Positions 1-8,330 of a DNA stretch of 64,000 bases are shown here, piece after piece (the first letter of the stretch is position 1; each line of letters starts with the position of its first letter). A model generated the notes under the pieces. It made no database searches and had not been told where the DNA came from. It saw only the letters and a program-made list of their open reading frames with translations. The position numbers were made by a program, and so were the translations under genes. The DNA lies in NCBI RefSeq assembly GCF_014638095.1, contig NZ_BMFH01000002.1, forward strand, positions 124,001 to 188,000, written 5' to 3'. The DNA is from Muriicola marianensis (GTDB lineage Bacteria > Bacteroidota > Bacteroidia > Flavobacteriales > Flavobacteriaceae).

Positions 1-469
1 TGCCACCGCGTTCAAAGTACGCATTGGCAACGCCTTTTGCATCGAAGTGCGGCACCTTGTACTTACCCATGAGGGTGGGCATTCTGTCGTCACTCAGGGG
101 GACTAATTTTCGGGTGTCCTCAAGGGTAGACCACACTATGTGGGAGATTTTTGCCTCAGCTGCAGCTTCGGCCATGTTTTGGGCGTGTTGCAATTCTTTT
201 TCAGGAGAGAGATGTTCCCAGAAGAAGGTCACGCAAAAGGCTCCATAAGCCCCTTTAAATGCTTTGACAAGGCTGGCTTTATCTGATACATCGGCCTCTA
301 CGACTTCGGCTCCTTTCTGGGAAAGTGCTTTCGCTTTATCTGAATTTGCATCACGGGTAATCGCCCTGACGGCGAATTCACCTGAGGGATCATTGAGGAC
401 GGCATGGACGACACCACCCCCCTGGGCACCTGTGGCGCCCACAACGGCAATGATTTTTTTGGATTTCAT
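1..469 (-). CDS. NmrA-like NAD(P)-binding reductase, partial
   Basis: The 3' part of this gene lies beyond the left edge; 156 N-terminal residues are visible. The product starts with a hydrophobic strand and a GATGAQGG glycine motif (about residues 10-17), the dinucleotide-binding loop of atypical short-chain dehydrogenases. The later pattern (ITRD after the second strand, then EADVSDKASL and AFCVTFFWEH) fits the NmrA-like family, which binds NAD(P) and acts as a sensor or quinone/aldehyde reductase. The start is ATG at 467-469, with no competing upstream in-frame start seen. It is transcribed on its own, upstream of a VOC gene in the same orientation. The family is fairly sure; the substrate cannot be told. 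Confidence 0.8.
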   Translation of the reverse strand, partial: MKSKKIIAVVGATGAQGGGVVHAVLNDPSGEFAVRAITRDANSDKAKALSQKGAEVVEADVSDKASLVKAFKGAYGAFCVTFFWEHLSPEKELQHAQNMAEAAAEAKISHIVWSTLEDTRKLVPLSDDRMPTLMGKYKVPHFDAKGVANAYFERGG

Positions 470-581
470 GATGGGTATATTAGTGGTTGATCATACCCTA
501 TTAAGATACGAAAAAAGAAGAGATGTATCCTTGTCTGAACAAGGATGATTATCTCATTACCAGAAACTTATCCCTCGGATT

Positions 582-1004
582 TTACTTGGCGAATAACTGC
601 CCCATGTCCTTGAAGGCCTTGAACTCGAGGGCATTCCCCGCCGGGTCCAGGAAGAACATGGTCGCCTGTTCCCCGACCTCCCCCTGAAAGCGGATGTAAG
701 GTTCGATGATAAAATCAATGCCCTTGGCTTTCAGGTCCTTCGAGAAATCCTGGAAGGTGTCCCACGGCAGGACCACCCCATAGTGAGGCACCGGTACATT
801 CTTGCCGTCAACCGGATTGGTATGCAGATCCTCTTCCGATTTAGGTTTGTAGTGTATCACCAGCTGATGTCCGAAGAAGTTGAAATCGACCCAGTGGTCG
901 CTGCTTCGCCCTTCGGAGCAATTGAGAACATCGCGATAAAAAGTACGGCACTCATCCAGGTTATGGACGGGAATAGCCACGTGAAAGGGAGTGATTGTCG
1001 ACAT
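582..1004 (-). CDS. VOC (glyoxalase/bleomycin resistance) family protein
   Basis: A 140-aa single protein with two beta-alpha-beta-beta-beta modules of the vicinal oxygen chelate fold. Likely metal ligands are His8 (module 1), His74 (start of module 2) and Glu127 (NALEFKAF), the spacing usual for VOC enzymes. The stretch [12 protein letters not shown] near residues 118-129 is typical of this family. VOC proteins include lyases, dioxygenases and resistance proteins, so the reaction stays open. No signal peptide, so cytoplasmic. The neighbour at 1069 is in the same orientation but 64 bp away. Confidence 0.85.
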   Translation of the reverse strand: MSTITPFHVAIPVHNLDECRTFYRDVLNCSEGRSSDHWVDFNFFGHQLVIHYKPKSEEDLHTNPVDGKNVPVPHYGVVLPWDTFQDFSKDLKAKGIDFIIEPYIRFQGEVGEQATMFFLDPAGNALEFKAFKDMGQLFAK

Positions 1005-1068
1005 ACAATAAGATCTGTTCGTTTGAGTTCGTCAATACTGATATTGGAATGTTAAAAGTAAGCCATTT

Positions 1069-1908
1069 CTAGGTATTCAGGAAATCCATCACCTGCTCGC
1101 TTACAAAGTCCTGGTGCATAGAATGACCGTAACCTTTAGTCTTGATCAGCCTGCTGCCTTTCCAGTTCTTATGTACCTTTTCAGAAGCCCTGAATGGGGC
1201 TATAGTGTCAAGTTCATCGTGGATGAGCAGCCCCTCGATGTTGAGGTCTTTCGCGTAAATCGCTGTCGAAAATTCACGGATCCCAAACCCGAATTTCCTT
1301 TTCAAATACCTGTCGAGGGCCCGGAACACGGCATCGTTGAATCTCAGTATCCTCTTGTATTGTAGCATTAGGTCCTCCAGATCCGAGGGAGACCCGATCG
1401 TCACTATCTTCTTCAGGGAGTTCTCCGGATGCAGGTATTGATGATAGACAGCGGTGAGTCCGCCCATGGAATGGCCGATGATATAGTCGGGTTGATAGGC
1501 TTCCACTACGGCCCTCGTGCATGCCGTGTAGCGGATCACATTCATTATCTTTCCGGTGGAATGCCCATGTGCCGGGCCGTCGAAAGCTAAGATCTCATAT
1601 CCGGCCTCTTTCAGAAATCCGATGAGGTTCCTCCAACGAAAGGTATTGCTTTCCCACCCGTGAAGCAACAGCACCTTCCTGCCTTTCCCCTCCCATCGGT
1701 AGGTCTGGATCTCCATATCCTCTACGGTGATGCGTTCATAGGCTGCATCGGCCAGAAAATCACTTTGAATGGGTAGTACCTTGCCTCTTCTCGGGGTGCA
1801 GAACAGGAGATATGCTTTATGGGCTACCTTTTCGGGAGCAAAAAGCACCAGCAGGTTAAAATATTTTCCGATGGCAAGGGGCAGGAGCCTTTGAAAAAAT
1901 CTTTTCAA
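1069..1908 (-). CDS. alpha/beta hydrolase
   Basis: A 279-aa alpha/beta hydrolase fold protein. The oxyanion loop LLHGWE is at residues 81-86, the nucleophile elbow GHSMGG puts Ser147 as nucleophile, the acid is Asp231 or Asp234 in HDELD, and the histidine is His262 in GYGHSM, so the triad is complete. The N-terminal 60 residues are weakly hydrophobic and basic and might be a membrane-associating helix rather than a cleaved signal. The family covers esterases, lipases and C-C hydrolases; substrate unknown. It is preceded by a lipoprotein gene in the same orientation (1958-2503). Confidence 0.88.
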   Translation of the reverse strand: MKRFFQRLLPLAIGKYFNLLVLFAPEKVAHKAYLLFCTPRRGKVLPIQSDFLADAAYERITVEDMEIQTYRWEGKGRKVLLLHGWESNTFRWRNLIGFLKEAGYEILAFDGPAHGHSTGKIMNVIRYTACTRAVVEAYQPDYIIGHSMGGLTAVYHQYLHPENSLKKIVTIGSPSDLEDLMLQYKRILRFNDAVFRALDRYLKRKFGFGIREFSTAIYAKDLNIEGLLIHDELDTIAPFRASEKVHKNWKGSRLIKTKGYGHSMHQDFVSEQVMDFLNT

Positions 1909-1957
1909 GACGAAGCAATTCCTGGGATAACCCTTGCGGGATCACCTGTTTTACTAC

Positions 1958-2503
1958 CTAATTCCATCCTACCATCATATACTTGATCCTGGCCTTGTCC
2001 GGGATCTGTATCATGTCGATGTCCGTATTCACAAAACGGAGTTCGGCGGGTAATTCCTCCTTGCTGATCGTGAAATACAGGTCGCTGTCCTTCAGCAGGA
2101 CCACCACGTTGTTGAGGGAAGTGACTACCTTCCTGACATTCAGCTTTTCCCGGATGTCCTTGAAGGTACTTTGAACATGTACGCCTTCCGGGGTCACATA
2201 TCGGGGATCGAGGATCCTGATATTGGCGATCCCAGGGATACTGTCAGTAGTCGGACTCACGCTGAGCAGGTGTTTCCCGCCTTTCTCGTATATCCTGATG
2301 ACCTCTGAGGTAGTATTTCCCTGGGTTGCATTGTCCGGCTTCACGATGGAATCTGCAGCAAACAGGGTGTTCAGTTCCTCCAGGGTGGTCGACTTCGAAA
2401 TAGGTCCAACCCCTTCACCCGAAATACTGAATCTGGGATCGATCTCCTTTTTGCAGCTACCGCCCAGGATGATGATCAAACCACATATAAAAAAATGCTT
2501 CAT
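1958..2503 (-). CDS. predicted lipoprotein, unknown function
   Basis: A 181-aa protein starting with a short lipoprotein signal (hydrophobic run then GGSC, lipid-modified Cys17). The mature part is mixed alpha/beta with a repeated feel of valine-rich strands (SEVIRIYEKGGKHLLSV; RKVVTSLNNVVVLLKD). It resembles small envelope lipoproteins that NCBI-type annotations leave as hypothetical; I do not recognise a family with certainty. The position between a HerA-like ATPase gene and a hydrolase gives no functional clue. Confidence 0.75.
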   Translation of the reverse strand: MKHFFICGLIIILGGSCKKEIDPRFSISGEGVGPISKSTTLEELNTLFAADSIVKPDNATQGNTTSEVIRIYEKGGKHLLSVSPTTDSIPGIANIRILDPRYVTPEGVHVQSTFKDIREKLNVRKVVTSLNNVVVLLKDSDLYFTISKEELPAELRFVNTDIDMIQIPDKARIKYMMVGWN

Positions 2504-2551
2504 AAAAAATTACTGATTAAAAAAATGGGACATTCGCATATTTGCCCGGCT

Positions 2552-4072
2552 CTATTTCATGGCCTTTCTGAGAATTCCGAGGACCCCGCGAATAAAGGTG
2601 GCACTGGTCAGCACCTTAACCACCGGATTTTGGCGAGAACTGCTCCTGCGGGAACGGGATGAGGTGGTGCGGGAAGTGGCCTTTTCCTCTTCTTCGTCTT
2701 TCTTGGCCTTGGCTTCCGCTTTTTCGATCTTTTCATTCAGGATCTCATAGGCACTCTCACGGTCTATGGTCTCGTTGTATTTCGGGATCAAGCGGGAATT
2801 ATCGATCACCTCTTCCAGCTCTTTGGCGGTGAGCACGTCCATGCGACTCATTGGCGCCCTTAACAGGGTGGCGGCCAGAGGGGTGGGTCTACCCTTCTCA
2901 TCCAAAGCACTGATCAGTGCTTCTCCTATTCCCAGGGAGGTCAGCACTTCCTTGGTGTCATAGTATTCCGAAATAGGATAATTCTCGGCTGTAAGTTTGA
3001 TTGCCTTCCTGTCCTTGGCCGTAAAAGCCCGGAGAGCGTGCTGCACTTTAAGACCCAACTGTGCCAGGACGGCGTCAGGAACGTCCGTGGGATTCTGGGT
3101 CACGAAGTACAAACCTATACCTTTTGAACGTATCAGCTTGACTATACTTTCGATCTGGTCCAGCAAAGCCTTGGACGCCTCCTTGAAGATTAGGTGGGCT
3201 TCATCAATAAAGAGGATCAGTTCGGGCCGGTCACTGTCTCCTTGCTCGGGAAAGGTGGCATAGACCTCTGCCAGGAGGCTGAGCATAAAGGTGGAGAATA
3301 GTTTGGGCCTGTCCTGTATATCGGTAAGCCTGATGATACTGATCATTCCCCGCCCTTCTTCGTCTATCCGGGTAAGGTCATTTACATCGAAAGACTTCTC
3401 CCCGAAGAACAGGTCGGCTCCCTGCTGTTCCAGTTCGATCACCTTCCTGAGGATAGCCCCCGTGGAACTGGTGGCAATGCGGCCGTAGCTTTCCTCGAAT
3501 TCCTTCTTGCCTTCTCCCGTGGCGTACTGCAGGACCTTCTTGAAATCCTTCAGGTCCAGCAGGGGGAGTTTGTGGTCATCGCAGTACTTGAAGATCACGG
3601 CTACGATCCCTTCCTGGGTGTCAGACAGATCGAGGATACGGGACAGCAGCACAGGGCCGAACTCGGATACGGTTGCCCTCAGCTTCACCCCGTCCTGTTC
3701 GGATAGGGAAAGGATCTCGACGGGAAATTTCTTAGCGGTGAAGGGAAAACCAATCTTTTGGTGCCTCTCGTCTATTTTGGGATGCCCCGGACTGGGTTGT
3801 GCCAGCCCGCTCAGATCCCCTTTCAGGTCCATGAGCAGAACGGGTATGCCTTTGTCTGACAGATTCTCAGCCAGCACCTGAAGGGTTTTGGTTTTCCCGG
3901 TCCCGGTAGCACCGGCGATCAGGCCATGGCGGTTGAGTGTTTTTAATGGGATCTTCACCAGGGCGTTGGTGACGGCCTCCCCGTCTAGCATAGCTGCTCC
4001 CATGGCGATAAAATCCCCTTTGGTCTTGTAGCCTTCCTCTATATGTGCAAAGAAATCTTCCTTCCTACCCAT
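2552..4072 (-). CDS. HerA-like DUF853 ATPase
   Basis: A 506-aa protein of the DUF853 / helicase-HerA-like family. The Walker A motif GATGTGKT is at residues 54-61, followed by the DLKGDLSG segment diagnostic of this family, and the Walker B-like LILFIDEAH is near residue 285. A charged, low-complexity linker rich in Lys/Glu/Ser/Arg (about 450-485) precedes a short C-terminal hydrophobic tail. HerA relatives are ring-forming DNA pumps or helicases; DUF853 members have no firm role. It starts about 20 bp downstream of a TATTTTTA box on the minus strand. Length is normal for the family. Confidence 0.9.
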   Translation of the reverse strand: MGRKEDFFAHIEEGYKTKGDFIAMGAAMLDGEAVTNALVKIPLKTLNRHGLIAGATGTGKTKTLQVLAENLSDKGIPVLLMDLKGDLSGLAQPSPGHPKIDERHQKIGFPFTAKKFPVEILSLSEQDGVKLRATVSEFGPVLLSRILDLSDTQEGIVAVIFKYCDDHKLPLLDLKDFKKVLQYATGEGKKEFEESYGRIATSSTGAILRKVIELEQQGADLFFGEKSFDVNDLTRIDEEGRGMISIIRLTDIQDRPKLFSTFMLSLLAEVYATFPEQGDSDRPELILFIDEAHLIFKEASKALLDQIESIVKLIRSKGIGLYFVTQNPTDVPDAVLAQLGLKVQHALRAFTAKDRKAIKLTAENYPISEYYDTKEVLTSLGIGEALISALDEKGRPTPLAATLLRAPMSRMDVLTAKELEEVIDNSRLIPKYNETIDRESAYEILNEKIEKAEAKAKKDEEEEKATSRTTSSRSRRSSSRQNPVVKVLTSATFIRGVLGILRKAMK

Positions 4073-4130
4073 CGATCTTAATTTTCGATAAAAATAGGGT
4101 AATTTTAGGCAACATTAAAAAAGTGAAATC

Positions 4131-4583
4131 ATGAAAATCCTGCTGTTGCTTTCCGCTTATCTGACCTTGACTTTGTCTTCATCCATACTGGCACAGGACA
4201 ATCCAGGCATCATTTTTCACCCGTCGCACGAGCCCAAAAAGCAAACCGCTCCTTTCAGTGATGCGGTGGAGGCCGGGAACCTCTTTTTTCTGGCTGGACA
4301 GATCGGCATGGACCACAGCACGCGTACTATGGTAGAGGGAGGGATACAGGCTGAAACCACGCGGGCCATAGAAAATATCAAAGAAGTGCTGGCTCAGCAC
4401 GGACTTGAGCTGGATCATGTGGTGAAATGTACCGTGATCCTGAGTACCATGGAGGATTTCGCTGCATTTAACGAGGTTTATTCCACTTACTTCGTGAAGA
4501 AACCGGCACGTACGACCTTTGCGGCATCCGGACTGGCGAGAGACGCCAGAGTGGAGATCGACGTGATCGCTGTCAGGAATTAG
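4131..4583 (+). CDS. RidA family protein with signal peptide
   Basis: A 150-aa protein with a signal peptide (MKILLLLSAY to about residue 21, ending SSILAQ) and a RidA/YjgF/UK114 domain. Family marks are the opening proline-rich entry strand, NLFFLAGQIG, the ENIKEVLAQHG helix, and the closing PARTTFAASGL-ARDARVEIDVIA segment with the arginine that binds 2-imino acid carboxylates. Cytoplasmic RidA deaminates reactive enamines; the exported version seen here is common in Bacteroidota and of unknown role. It stands alone, followed by a promoter and queE. Confidence 0.9.
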   Translation: MKILLLLSAYLTLTLSSSILAQDNPGIIFHPSHEPKKQTAPFSDAVEAGNLFFLAGQIGMDHSTRTMVEGGIQAETTRAIENIKEVLAQHGLELDHVVKCTVILSTMEDFAAFNEVYSTYFVKKPARTTFAASGLARDARVEIDVIAVRN

Positions 4584-4628
4584 CCAGATACTCCATCCCC
4601 TTTGTTCGATTTCTCGACAACTTAGATG

Positions 4629-4636
4629 TATCTTTG
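4629..4636 (+). promoter_or_regulatory. -7 box (TATCTTTG) of queE
   Basis: An exact match to the Bacteroidota sigma-A -7 consensus TAnnTTTG. It lies only 4 bp before the ATG at 4641, so the transcript would start at or within a few bases of the start codon (nearly leaderless). It also covers the region of a possible earlier ATG at 4626, which is why that start is not used. Confidence 0.6.
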
Positions 4637-4640
4637 CGCC

Positions 4641-5273
4641 ATGGAAGTCAAAGAGATCATGGAGTTGGTAGACCAGGGGGTCATGCTCCCCTTAATGGAG
4701 GAATTTTACACCATCCAGGGGGAGGGATATCACAAAGGTACAGCCGCTTATTTTATCAGGATAGGCGGGTGCGATGTCGGATGCCACTGGTGCGATGTAA
4801 AGGAGAGCTGGAATGCCGCTATTCATCCTCCCACAGCGATAGAAGACATAGCCGAAAATGCAGCAAAATATTCCGATACGATCGTGGTGACTGGGGGAGA
4901 ACCCCTTACCTGGGATATGGATCCGCTCACCAAACTCCTCAAAGAAAAGAATCTGAAGATCCATATTGAGACCTCCGGGGCCTATCCGCTAACGGGCACT
5001 TGGGACTGGATCTGTTTGTCTCCCAAAAAGAATAAAGCACCGGTAGGAGATATTCACAAGAAGGCCGATGAGCTGAAAGTGATCGTTTACAACAGGGACG
5101 ATCTGCGATTTGCTGAAGAACACGCTTCCAAGGTGGGCCCTGACTGTATACTGTATCTTCAACCCGAATGGAGTGTGCGGGAAAAGGTCACGCCCTATAT
5201 CGTGGATTACGTCATGGCCAATCCCAAATGGAAGGTATCACTCCAAACCCACAAATACCTGAATATTCCCTGA
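4641..5273 (+). CDS. queE: 7-carboxy-7-deazaguanine synthase QueE
   Basis: A radical SAM enzyme (210 aa from ATG 4641) that converts 6-carboxytetrahydropterin to 7-carboxy-7-deazaguanine in queuosine synthesis. The N-terminal EEFYTIQGEG motif and the cysteines C44, C48, C51 (GGCDVGCHWC, CX3CX2C) bind the 4Fe-4S cluster. VVTGGEP supplies the SAM-binding GGE loop, and the C-terminal half is the shortened barrel typical of QueE. The ATG at 4626 is in frame but lies upstream of and across the promoter box. No other queuosine gene is visible in the window. Confidence 0.93.
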   Translation: MEVKEIMELVDQGVMLPLMEEFYTIQGEGYHKGTAAYFIRIGGCDVGCHWCDVKESWNAAIHPPTAIEDIAENAAKYSDTIVVTGGEPLTWDMDPLTKLLKEKNLKIHIETSGAYPLTGTWDWICLSPKKNKAPVGDIHKKADELKVIVYNRDDLRFAEEHASKVGPDCILYLQPEWSVREKVTPYIVDYVMANPKWKVSLQTHKYLNIP

Positions 5274-5284
5274 AAAACAGGCGT

Positions 5285-6076
5285 TTAGCGGCCGCCGTTA
5301 GCCTGCAGATCTGTTATGCACTCCGAGTCGAGGCCCGGTACGGCACCTTTTCCGGCCAGCATGCGCTTATTCATCGCTCCGAGCAACCCGCTGCCGAATT
5401 CTATCTCAGCCCGCATCAGGCAACCGTCGATATCACAATGGTGCTCTGCATTGGGGTCCTCATGAGCATTTACCGGAGGGGTTCCCAAATCGACAAGCCC
5501 AAGAAGGTGACCAAATTCATGGTTTAGAGTAGCCGTCTCAACATCTTCTATGGTAACCTGACTGCTTTTCAGAGCGATATCCCTGACCGTGGCTTCGTAG
5601 ATGACCATAGATGTATTCCTGTAAACGGCACCCAGGGTTACGGTTCCTTCCTGTGGATCGTCTGTATCCGATGGTGCATCCGAAAAATAAATGTAAATGG
5701 CCAGAGTACTGCCTTCATTGTAGGCCGTCCTGTTGTCGAATTCCAGGTCGGCTATTTCCTGCAAACTGAGTTCGTTTTTACCTGGACTTGGGAGTTCCAG
5801 ATATTGTATTTCGATATCCTGTTTAAAGGTCAGTTGCTGTAAAAAGGCCTGGAAGTTGTTCATGGCCTCTGCACTGGGCCTGAATCCCGTAACGTACCCG
5901 ATCTCGATCAGCAAACGGTCATAGGTGTCGTTCGAAAGAATGTCGTTGGCTGAATCTCCGGTGGCAAGCAAGTTTGCAGACCGGTCTATCGGATCCGGTG
6001 TACTTCCATTGTCGGTATCCTTGGAACAAGAGGCCAGGATAAAGATCCCCGCCATCAGCAAAAAAAATCGCTTCAT
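5285..6076 (-). CDS. secreted zinc metalloprotease lipoprotein
   Basis: A 263-aa lipoprotein from the internal ATG at 6074-6076 (MKRFFLL... ILASC, lipid Cys17). The zincin helix reads HEFGHLLGLVD with His186, Glu187, His190 and a likely third ligand Asp196, a metzincin-like HExxHxxGxxD arrangement. A CLMR segment near Met221 may be the Met-turn, and Cys214/Cys219 flank it. The domain before it (about 40-180) contains DUF-like strands and the phrase AYNEGSTLAIYIYFSD. The longer start at 6094 adds six residues (MMGMIF) ahead of the signal peptide and is less likely. It converges with queE. Confidence 0.8.
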   Translation of the reverse strand: MKRFFLLMAGIFILASCSKDTDNGSTPDPIDRSANLLATGDSANDILSNDTYDRLLIEIGYVTGFRPSAEAMNNFQAFLQQLTFKQDIEIQYLELPSPGKNELSLQEIADLEFDNRTAYNEGSTLAIYIYFSDAPSDTDDPQEGTVTLGAVYRNTSMVIYEATVRDIALKSSQVTIEDVETATLNHEFGHLLGLVDLGTPPVNAHEDPNAEHHCDIDGCLMRAEIEFGSGLLGAMNKRMLAGKGAVPGLDSECITDLQANGGR

Positions 6077-6158
6077 AAATATCATACCCATCATTTTTCT
6101 GTAATTCTATAACAAGTGAGAGCGTCAATACCCTACGTAGAACGGAAAATAGACCCTG

Positions 6159-6878
6159 CTAGTATCCCAAAAGGGTCAATTTACCCAAATAGTCGTAATG
6201 ATCCCCTTTCCTTACAAGTTCGAAAGCAAAACCGTGGTCTGCAGCTGCTCTTTCCATAACCACGGCATCGATATACAACCACGGAAAAGGCTCACTTCTT
6301 GCGCCCCTGTATGCTACTTCAAATTCCACCTCCCCGTAATAGGTTTCGGGCGATGGGAATTCGTATTCCCCATCCTCATCCTTGTCGAACATGTAGATGA
6401 TATCGCTGGAATCGAACAGAACCTGCCCAGAAGGCTTCAGCAGTGCTCTGGCCTTTTCGAAAAACTCGGGAAGACGCCCTACCCGACCTGAGATCCCGAT
6501 CCCGTTCATAAGCAACAACAGGGTGTCGAACTTCTTTCCTTCATAACTCCAGAAATCGGCTTCTACCACCCCTGTCAGCCCCATGGCCCGACATACTTCA
6601 ACCGCACCGGGGGAAACATCCAGGGAAACTACCTCGATTCCCTTCCCCTGGAGATACAGGCTGTGACTACCTGCCCCACAGCCTATATCCAGGACACGTC
6701 CCCTGCAGAGATCCAGCGCCTTCTGTTCTAAAACAGGCATAGTATTGTATTCCCTGAACAGGTAGGCAATGGGAAATGCGTCTTCTTCTCCCAGAGAAGA
6801 ATAGGTGCGGATCTCGCCCTCCCTGTCCCCTGAAAAATAGTAATCCCGGATCGCCATACCAAACACATCTGTGCTCAT
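6159..6878 (-). CDS. class I SAM-dependent methyltransferase
   Basis: A 239-aa methyltransferase from ATG 6876-6878. SAM-binding motif I is VLDIGCGAGSHS, followed by the acidic end of strand 2 (VVSLDVS) and a strand-4 motif LLLLMNGIGISG. The C-terminal part (FEFELVRKGDHYDYLGKLTLL) closes the Rossmann-like fold. The open reading frame extends to 7061, but the extra 61 residues are Cys/Phe-rich and antisense to a real gene, so they are not used. It is divergent from the YkgJ-type gene at 6958. Substrate unknown. Confidence 0.85.
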   Translation of the reverse strand: MSTDVFGMAIRDYYFSGDREGEIRTYSSLGEEDAFPIAYLFREYNTMPVLEQKALDLCRGRVLDIGCGAGSHSLYLQGKGIEVVSLDVSPGAVEVCRAMGLTGVVEADFWSYEGKKFDTLLLLMNGIGISGRVGRLPEFFEKARALLKPSGQVLFDSSDIIYMFDKDEDGEYEFPSPETYYGEVEFEVAYRGARSEPFPWLYIDAVVMERAAADHGFAFELVRKGDHYDYLGKLTLLGY

Positions 6879-6957
6879 CAACCTAATTTTAACGCAAAAA
6901 TGGGATATTTGCAGCAGTGGTAAAAATGATAGCATGCAGAAAGGGCACGAGCAGATA

Positions 6958-7443
6958 ATGTTAGAACAACTGCCGCAGAAAGCGCGGGAGAGGGAAAATG
7001 AAAACCGAAGGTTTTTTAGGCGACTTAAAAAGAAGCCCCCAAAAGACCTGGATGCGACCATGCAGGAGCTTCACCATGCCGAATTTCAGCGTACGGATTG
7101 CCTCAGTTGTGCTAATTGCTGCAAAACCACGGGTCCGCTTTTCACCCGGGCCGATATCGACAGGATCTCCAAACACTTCAGGATGAAGGCCGCTAAATTT
7201 GAAGAGACCTATCTTCGGACAGATGAGGATGGCGACAGTGTGTTGCAGGAATTACCCTGTCCGTTTTTGGGAACAGACAATTACTGCAGTATTTATGAGG
7301 TCCGACCTAAAGCCTGCCGGGAGTACCCCCACACAGACCGCCGCAAATTTGAGCAACTCGGGAAACTGACCGTAAAAAACACCTATATCTGCCCCGCTGC
7401 ATTTAATATTGTTGAGGAAATGAAGAAGAGGATCAGGGTTTAG
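6958..7443 (+). CDS. YkgJ family cysteine-cluster protein
   Basis: A 161-aa protein with the CxxCxxCC cluster (CLSCANCC), followed by ARFTRADI-like and PCPFLGTDNYCSIYEVRPKACREYP segments and a final ICPAA. These are hallmarks of the YkgJ/FliB-like zinc- or iron-binding family (formerly UPF0153). The start could also be ATG 6934; 6958 (MLEQLPQKAR) matches how relatives begin, as I recall them. The phrase ENRRFFRRLKKKPPKDLD is typical of the flavobacterial subgroup. Function is unknown. A weaker TATTTG box lies near 6904. Confidence 0.85.
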   Translation: MLEQLPQKARERENENRRFFRRLKKKPPKDLDATMQELHHAEFQRTDCLSCANCCKTTGPLFTRADIDRISKHFRMKAAKFEETYLRTDEDGDSVLQELPCPFLGTDNYCSIYEVRPKACREYPHTDRRKFEQLGKLTVKNTYICPAAFNIVEEMKKRIRV

Positions 7444-7484
7444 CTCATTGGATTCTTGTTGATGATTTAATTATTTTTACAACC

Positions 7485-8330
7485 ATGGAAAGTTTGATCC
7501 AGTATTTTGAGACCATCCCATCCTCCCATCGCAGCCTGCTGCTGGTTTTGGGGATCACATTTTTCTGGCTTCTAGAAGGGGCCGTTCCCTTGTTTCGCTT
7601 CCGATACAAAAAGTGGAGGCATGCCGTCCCGAACTTTTTTTTCACCCTCACGACCATTGTGATCAACTTTGCGCTGGCCTTCCTGTTGTTAAAAACCAGC
7701 GACTGGGTGGCTGCCAATGATTTTGGGATCATCAACTGGTTGCCGGAGATGCCTCTCTGGGCCTATGTGATCCTCGGGGTGTTGCTCCTCGATTTCTTCG
7801 GGGCCTATCTTGCCCACTATGTGGAACATAAGGTGAAACCCCTGTGGATGATCCACCTGGTACACCACACGGATCATGAGGTGGATACCACAACTGCCAA
7901 CAGACACCACCCTCTTGAAAGCCTGATCCGCTTCAGTTTTACCCTTTTGGGCGTGTTATTGGTCGGGACACCTATTGGGATCGTTATGCTGTATCAATCC
8001 CTATCCCTGGTGGCTACGCAATTCGGACATGCCAATATACGCCTGCCAAGGAAGGTCGACAAGGCTATCAGTTACATCCTGGTCTCCCCTGATATGCACA
8101 AGGTGCATCACCACTATGTGCTTCCCTATACGGATTCCAATTATGGTAACATTTTCTCTATTTGGGATCGCCTCTTCGGAACGTATATGGAACTAGACCG
8201 GGAATCCATCGTTTATGGGGTAGATACCTTCCCCGACAGAGTGGAGAACGGCTCCATTGGCGGACTGTTGAAACAACCATTCCACAAATACCGCAAACCC
8301 ACGGACGGCAGTCAATTCGGTCAGGGATAG
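7485..8330 (+). CDS. fatty acid hydroxylase / sterol desaturase family protein
   Basis: A 281-aa integral membrane di-iron enzyme. There are four or so membrane segments (about residues 18-40, 48-70, 85-110, 150-175) and the histidine clusters that bind the di-iron centre: HYVEH, HLVHHTDHE, RHHPLE and HKVHHHYV. It lacks an obvious extra domain. The family hydroxylates or desaturates sterols, fatty acids or carotenoids; substrate cannot be read off. Its last 10 bp overlap the convergent muramidase gene, so both stop codons lie in the overlap region. Confidence 0.9.
   Translation: MESLIQYFETIPSSHRSLLLVLGITFFWLLEGAVPLFRFRYKKWRHAVPNFFFTLTTIVINFALAFLLLKTSDWVAANDFGIINWLPEMPLWAYVILGVLLLDFFGAYLAHYVEHKVKPLWMIHLVHHTDHEVDTTTANRHHPLESLIRFSFTLLGVLLVGTPIGIVMLYQSLSLVATQFGHANIRLPRKVDKAISYILVSPDMHKVHHHYVLPYTDSNYGNIFSIWDRLFGTYMELDRESIVYGVDTFPDRVENGSIGGLLKQPFHKYRKPTDGSQFGQG

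Noticed and set aside
4626-4640. Alternative queE start at 4626
   Set aside because: The TATCTTTG promoter box covers 4629-4636, so this ATG is not in the mRNA.
6879-7061. Upstream extension of the methyltransferase frame
   Set aside because: Antisense to the YkgJ-type gene; Cys/Phe-rich with no domain.
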